Source: Fragum whitleyi | Lineage: Eukaryota; Mollusca; Bivalvia; Cardiida; Cardiidae | Assembly: GCA_948146395.1 (NCBI GenBank) | Contig: OX411555.1 | Location: 42,431,725 to 42,495,724 of the forward strand | Reading direction: 5' to 3' | DNA length: 64,000 nucleotides | Shown here: one piece after another, positions 24,808-64,000 of the stretch | How the letters are laid out: each line of letters begins with the position of its first letter | Position numbering within the stretch: the stretch's first letter is position 1 | Notes under the pieces: generated by a model | What the model was told of the DNA's origin: nothing | The model's input: the letters and a program-made list of their open reading frames with translations, nothing else | Database searches by the model: none | Position numbers and translations under genes: made by a program

Positions 24808-25077
24808 CCGCCACCATAGCGCAGTTGGTTAGGCATAAGACTTCCAATCTGGAAGTCGTGGGTTCGATCCCCGGTGGCAGCAAATATCCTTTCCGACGTT
24901 TGTCTTTCATAAATGGGTAGATAATCGTAAACCTATGTGAAATAGCAGTCGGAGGCTAGGAAAGGGTGTAATGGTAGTACAGGTGAAAGAAATACCAGGA
25001 ATCTATTGTTAGGTGCTCCGGCCGCCGCGATATAACTGCGAGATTGTTGAAAGCGGCGTTAAACCCATTCAAACAAA
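24808..25077 (+). mobile_element. tRNA-derived SINE with target duplication
   Basis: Head catagcgcagttggttaggc with B-box gggttcgatccccgg near 24861; body tttccgacgtttgtctttca, taatggtagtacaggtgaaa, ggtgctccggccgccgcgat; end gttgaaagcggcgttaaacc. Flanked by gactatgattaaaa (24791-24804) and gactataattaaaa (25078-25091), one mismatch. It is the best-preserved copy of the family here. Confidence 0.85.
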
Positions 25078-26049
25078 GACTATAATTAAAAGTTTGTATC
25101 TTGTAAATTGTTTTCTTACTTTCCGGGTTGATAATTCTCTTCATAATCATCTTGACACTTGCGTTTACGGTGATGATTCTTCCATAAAGCGCTTGAGTAA
25201 CTCAGGAAGAGCTACTTGAATGAAGCGAACGGAAAAAACTAAGGAAATGTAAGTAAAACGAACATTTCGAAAATTCCATGGGTCGGGCGAAAATAAGGAA
25301 GGGTCGGACATTTAAATTTTTATTTTTTTCATTTTGCCGATAAAAACAGTAGAGTCGGGGGTCAAAAACAGGGTCGGTCGGGTTAGCGGAAACACAACAT
25401 TTATTTTTTTACGCCTAATTAAAATTTACTTACTTACTTATAAACTATGTTTTAACGAAACTTTTTCATATACACAGATAATTCGACGTTTTATGTTAAT
25501 TTTGCACCATTTCAAGATCTAAATAGCGACTATCCACCAGCCATGCTAAATGACGCTTATTGCCACCCATGATGGTCATGGCATAACTTTTTATGGTTTT
25601 GGAACACTTATTTAATTTGAGAAAGTAATTAGAACGATTTGATTGCTGCGCAAGTGATTCAGAATGGTATCAAACGGGATGAGTGTCAATATTTTGAAAT
25701 ATCTGCACTGAAAGAAGATAAATTGTTTTGTGCTTAGTGAAGAAACAGAATTCGTACATACCAGAGATAAAAAAAAATAAAAATGGGCTTATACGTACAA
25801 ACAATTATGTTGTAAAAAGATATCAAGAAATTTTAAAAAAAAATGTTTTGTAGAAATGAGGTCACGCTCTGGAAAATATTTACTTTCCACTTGCCATAAA
25901 TCATCATTGTCAAAATCGACTTACAAATCACGGAAGTCATGATGATGATAAGAAAAGTGTACAGGTTTTTTTAAATCGTGCGACCTTTTCGACATAAATC
26001 CAAGTCCTTACAAGAAAAAAGGTGTTATCTTACACTTTTAATACAAAAT

Positions 26050-26051
<2 letters not shown>

Positions 26052-26121
<70 letters not shown>
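26052..26121 (+). repeat. (CT)35 microsatellite
   Basis: An uninterrupted CT dinucleotide run 220-290 bp upstream of the start codon of the Cvsi-like gene. Confidence 0.95.
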
Positions 26122-26122
<1 letters not shown>

Positions 26123-26270
26123 TCCTTAAATTTCGCAGCGATTTTCCTATGTTAACACAGAGAATGTTTATGGAAATCATTCTTGGTCTTGATATTTTCC
26201 AGGTGTGTGAGAGAATTTATTATGCCACACACATGTCGTAAGGTGAAGGCGAAATCGTGATCGTCCTTAT

Positions 26271-26278
26271 TATAAATG
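26271..26278 (+). promoter_or_regulatory. TATA box of the Cvsi-like gene
   Basis: tataaatg lies 72 bp before the ATG at 26343. This would place a start site near 26300 and leave a 5' UTR of about 40 nt. The call rests on position relative to a well-supported signal-peptide exon. Confidence 0.5.
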
Positions 26279-26342
26279 GAGATTGCATTAAGGCTAGAGG
26301 TATACTTCTTTAGTTGCAAGACCCAATTGAAGATCAAAAGGA

Positions 26343-59079
<32,737 letters not shown>

Positions 59080-62000
59080 AATGTAAAAATTGATGATAAA
59101 CAGATTTAGAGAGACACTGTTTTGAATTTCATTTGATATTTTTTTCAATCCATTAGCCCGTAATACAAAAATTGAGTTTCATGCACAGAATTCACAGTTT
59201 TAGCGATATATGACCACCGAGGTCCTCTTGTTTGTCCATTCTAACGCAACGTGCTCAAGGCGAAATTTTGTGAAATGGCTATCTCCAGGGTGCGCTTTAG
59301 ATTTTGTGTTATTTTTCTTCAGTATTTTAAAACCAAAATATAAAATTATGGAGAAAAACGGAGACTTTGCCTGTTGCTTGTTGAAATACAAGAATTCAGA
59401 GGATATTATACAGATTAGGTCGTAGGAAGCATTTGAATCGTTTCCCAAATTGTCCACTTAAACGGCGCACGTTAACATATGAAAAAGATAAATTATCTTT
59501 CATTATATACAAGGCGAAATGCAAACGTTATTACTTTCCTTTTATGCTTACTGTAAATATATATACACTCAAGCATGAAAAGAGACATCCACTTTGCTTT
59601 TCCCAATTCATTTTACAGATGCATGGTCCAAAGATCAAGTAAGGTACTAATATGTTTGCAGTGAAGCAAACCATGCAGTGCTTTGTTGTCAAATTCAACA
59701 ATTTCAACTTCTTAATCTTTTGTGTAGAAACATGTCAATTTGATATAATGTAAGATATACCGATATCATTATTTATCATTACCTGATCTTCTGTATATAT
59801 GTAAATTAACCGTTTTGAACTGTTTCATAGTAAATGCAGCTTACTTCTCGTGAACAGACTATAGTATGTAATATTTGATCCAGGCGCATAAAGCACAGAG
59901 CAGTTGCGTCATTTAGTTGCCTTCGGTATTTGGCAACAATACAAAACGCCATCCCCTCCAGCTCGAAACAATTGTTTTCACTGTTACTTGAAAGACCATA
60001 AACTGCCTACTAAGGCAACGTACGCCACATGTGCAGTACCACTGGATGGAAACTGACCCCGGATATAGCATCAAAAATGGCTGCGGTGACGTTACGATGT
60101 TATACAAATGAAACTATTTTCTAATTTTCTATCATTGAGTTATGTAATTAGATCAGGTAAGTCAAGCGTAAATGACATGTTGTGTTTACAATTCAGATTA
60201 CTTACACATTTAAACCTTTACTAAAAGGTTTACGAATGAAATGAACGATAAACCACGTTCCTTCCGAGAAAATTCATACCCCTCGCCTATTGGATTTTCA
60301 CCCTACCTTGTTTCGAACGTACCCTTTCCTTAAAGGCCACATTAACCATTAACATTAACCAATGAGTAACAGTAGATTTTGATTTTGCCGGTTGAAAAAA
60401 ATCGTATTCTCAAGATGGTGTACCGAAATAGTTGTCTTGATAGATGGATACGTTCTGAGACGTGGCAAATCGCAGGTTTACGACGATGTTTTAACGGTTT
60501 CTAAAGAGCCGAAATGAACGTCACATCACATTGTGATCTCTCCACTACATCCCTATTGCCTGAATAGAACCCATGATATCTTCGATTGAACAAACATCTT
60601 GTTTTCAATTCAAGTTATCAAATAAAAGTGTGATTTCTAATCGACAAGAAGGATATCAACAGCTTTCCCTTTAAGCAAACAAACAAAACTCAATAGCTAA
60701 TAGAAACTTAACATTTTAACAATATATATGATAACAATACATATTGGTGATTAACTTTCTTTTTTTATTTATTTATTTATTTTTAACAAACCTATTTTTA
60801 AACACAAGTATTCTCACAAGTTTCATGCAGTGGTATTTTTTTAAGTCAAATAATTACATGTAATTCGATCAGTTGTTCCTGAATTTTATCGGCATTTAAG
60901 GAAAATAATTCCCGAAACAACTGAGAAATGCTTTAAGATTTTATCCAAACTACATCTGGCCGTTTGTCATGGAAATGTAACCAGTTATGGTAAATGAGAC
61001 TGAAGGAGGTTTCAATCGATTGAAGTAATTAAAGATATGCGTTGTTCAAAATCCAGATCCTGTCGTTTATGTCAATGAAAGCTCGCGTTTCACAAGAAAA
61101 TATTATTTTTTCAAAGCTGAAAAACACCTAAAATTCGTTGTCCAAGTAAAGACTTTTAATGTAAGAAATAATTAAATATCACGAAAGCCAAAAAGTAATT
61201 GCATGGTACTTGTACAATATGAATTCAACTTTTACAAAATATTACCCTGGCACTATTTGTTTATAAACCAAGGCTTGACGTCAAATGTTATATTGAGCAA
61301 AAGCACAGAAAATGGGTTTCAAACAAAGTTCATTTGCATTATGTATAGGTAAAAGGCGATAGCCTCTAACCCACTTAGCTACATTTGATATTATAACAAT
61401 TCTTATTCCCTATACCCAGGGGTTGACAAAATGTGACCCGATAATAGTTCTCACTCTTAGAGGTTCCCAATGAAAATCATTGCTGTCTAGTAATTGTGGG
61501 TTTCCCTTTTTCTCATGATATTCAGTAATAAATCCACAATATGTTTATAAGGTTCATCGTTTTCAGAAAACATAATCAAGTATCATCATTTTCAATCCAC
61601 TTCGTTTAGTGGCCATTGTGTCGGTTTATTATTTTTCAACTTGTATCAATGAAACTTGCTTTCCAAAAATTGGAATCAGAAATTATGTTAGACTGATTTT
61701 TTTTTCCTAAAGAAATTGTCGTTAGTTAAATAACCTATTTATGTTTACGTAACAGGGGTTTACATAAATAATTGTTCTATGATATTTGATCTCACTAATT
61801 AATCTGTCATCTGTAAATAAGAAACGGACTCATTGTGATTTTTTTGCTAAACAGGTTGATAATAAGCAGAACGTACCTAAAGACTTTTTGAGCTCAGTGA
61901 CCTAAAACAATTGGTTTTCTTTCAGTTACGACCAAAAAGTATAAACAGTTTCATGTTTTCGTCTAATCAAATGGCTTACACGTTATCTTGAACAAGGTTT

Positions 62001-64000
62001 TTTTTTTTCAAACAAAATCTGTCTCGATATTTTTTATCCATGGGTCCTTCCAACAATACGTCAATATCCTAGGCTATTTACAACATTTGTACATAGATGA
62101 AGGCCAATTGCTTTTGTGTTCAAGGATGGAAGTAGTTTTCATCATTGTTCCATTGTGACCTTGACCTATGACTGACGTGAACAAATATAGATTTTCGTGG
62201 TTTAAGGCCAAGAGCTTATATAATCAAGAGAACAAAAACAAATAGAATTTTGCTTTCCCACATCTTGACAGATAGATAAAGCTCCGACCCCTAATGAGCT
62301 AAAAGAAGAAGGGTAGAAATTCGATTCATGAACAACTATTGTATTGTTTGACTTTTCTTTGTCAAATCGGTACCAATTAAGAGCTTGGAACTTGAAGCTA
62401 AGACGTATGGGTATCCAGAAGTCCTTAACATACAGACATAGGAGTATAATACAACTTAAAAAGAACGTTCAACTCGTGTAAGATACATAACTTTATAACA
62501 AAGTAGAATATCGTTTAGTATTAGGGTAATGTACCAGTCCAATCAGATACTTTTATCTTCTCTTGATATGACAGAAAATGTGTTCACATGCAGTAGCATC
62601 GTACATGCACTTGTACATATTATTTTTTCTCCAAAAATAAACAAATCATTATTTATCCTATCGAAATTTATTTACTAAACACATTAAATGTCAAAAACAA
62701 ATTTGCAGAGCAAAAAACGAAGTAAATACTATGTCGTTTGAACATTCAATAAAAAGATTGACGATGTACACTTTAAACATTTAGATAAGTGTACTATGTC
62801 TTTCAAGTAACGAGAAATCTATCCAAAATAACGGACTATATAATAACTGAAAATGATGAGATTTTGTTTGTCAAACCCCCATATTTTCATGTATGATGTT
62901 TCAAACGGCAAATTTAGATTAAGCCCAGAGAAGAATTTTCTGACTTTGGTCAGCCTTTTTATAAATTTGTCATATCTTTATATATATATAAAAAATGGAG
63001 ACAACCTGTTGCTCACAGATAAAGGTATGTCGTCAATTCTGAACAAGTACAGCTAGAAATATATCAGATCTAGTCAAAATGCAATACATTGTGGATAGAA
63101 AATAAAACCTACGCTGTCAGACACATATATATATTCAACTTCTTTCACTAACTACCAACAAAAAATGTATGTATCAACCATCATGGCTTCTATCAATCTT
63201 AAGACGTCCGTTTATAAAGATTCTTGTGTAAAAGCTGACCAAAACTTAAATTATAACGGGTATGTAAATCATTGCGAGGACCTTATCACGTCTAAATCTA
63301 GGGACAAACTTTGAACGACGAAATTTTTATATTCTTTATAATTAACCTAAATCTGAAAGTTTAAACTTCATTTTAAATTATGAAATAGATTTTGGAATGA
63401 TGAAATAAATAATTTAGATAAACCATTATTAATACAAATACATCAGAAAAATATACCTTAGGACACGGGAAATGGGTATTATGCGATACAACAAATGCAA
63501 AATTCTTGAAAGATTAACGATAAATAAGATTATGTTTCCGTCTAATTTTGAGAAAAAGACTATTTTTGCACAACTTATCTGCGAAAACAATTTCATTTTA
63601 ACTCATTTTAGAAAAAATAAGCCTGGACAGCGATTTCGGCGAAATCAAATCGGGATGAAGGTTCCCCTATTATAAGTGTCCATTATATGATTCATGTATA
63701 TTGTTTCAAAAATCAACGATATAACTCGAACTCAAATGTTCCCTTCCAGTTATGAGCTATACAAATAAGAAACTTGTTAAGGGTCTTAGAATATCGCCTG
63801 CCCTGCGTTTGGATTACGAAACACAAGCTGGCACCTTAAGATTGAACAGTCTTTACATAAGCTTTACGCGGCAATGCATGATACCATTTCTCGGACATTT
63901 ATTTGCGATTTGTTATCCTGAAGTCATGCTCGGATTTTCTTTGTCCCTCATGACCATTACCAAACCCTGCGTGAAGGATGCATAGAATGTTTTCATTCGT
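59080..64000. other. Downstream flank, no gene recognised
   Basis: AT-rich. Short poly-T runs and no repeat heads of the families above. A frame at 63752-63985 follows an acceptor-like ttcccttccag but has no recognisable domain. Confidence 0.4.

Noticed and set aside
26044..26130. CRISPR-like or satellite array
   Set aside because: It is a simple CT microsatellite without spacers.
63752..63985. Possible exon after ttcccttccag
   Set aside because: Acceptor-like site only; no donor, domain or partner exon could be supported.

Overview
The window is AT-rich animal DNA, most likely from a bivalve mollusc. The evidence is spliced genes with GT-AG introns, three classes of retroelement, many tRNA-derived SINEs, repeat families of the kind common in bivalve genomes (elements opening TAGCTCCACTGG or TAGCTCATCTG), and a split gene for a 12-cysteine secreted protein resembling the oyster plasma protease inhibitors cvSI (Cvsi-1/-2). 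Species assignment is inference; no search was run. No prokaryotic signals, rRNA or convincing free-standing tRNA genes are visible.

Two host-type genes can be assembled. (1) At 79-4402, a three-exon gene encodes an RPA-like OB-fold protein with a C-terminal zinc ribbon; its last exon carries two frame breaks. (2) At 26343-59079, three tiny exons (40, 135 and 98 nt) join in phase to give a 90-residue precursor: an 18-residue signal peptide plus a 72-residue mature protein with 12 cysteines in two six-cysteine halves. Its introns are 19.2 kb and 13.3 kb and hold most of the transposons in the window. A TATA box and a (CT)35 tract lie just upstream.

The rest is layered mobile DNA. 1.8-9.7 kb: TAGCTCC-type repeats, a degenerate tandem repeat and two SINEs. 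9.8-23.2 kb: a dead LINE (LINE A) split by a 9.45-kb insertion that begins and ends with GGGCCCCGTTTTACTAA in inverted orientation; inside lie a CR1-like LINE (LINE B), SINEs and MITE-like repeats. 24-27.4 kb: more SINEs. 27.9-41.9 kb: a Penelope-like element (PLE) graveyard with at least three copies carrying RT and/or GIY-YIG endonuclease pieces. One copy (PLE1) is cut cleanly by a 4.57-kb element with about 0.6-kb terminal inverted repeats and a 5-bp target duplication. 41.9-44.7 kb: a 5'-truncated I/Nimb-type LINE (LINE C) with an intact 791-codon RT-RNase H frame and a 16-bp target duplication. 45.7-47.2 kb: a mariner-type TIR element 7 bp past an exon. 48.5-53.9 kb: a CR1-like LINE (LINE D) with SGNH-esterase, PHD-like finger, endonuclease and RT segments, itself hit by a hairpin MITE. 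54-64 kb: hairpin repeats, a second SINE family, the last exon of the inhibitor gene, then about 5 kb in which nothing is recognised.

The best candidates for something new are the 4.57-kb TIR element, the 9.45-kb block without an evident target duplication, and the inhibitor gene split over 32.7 kb of transposons.
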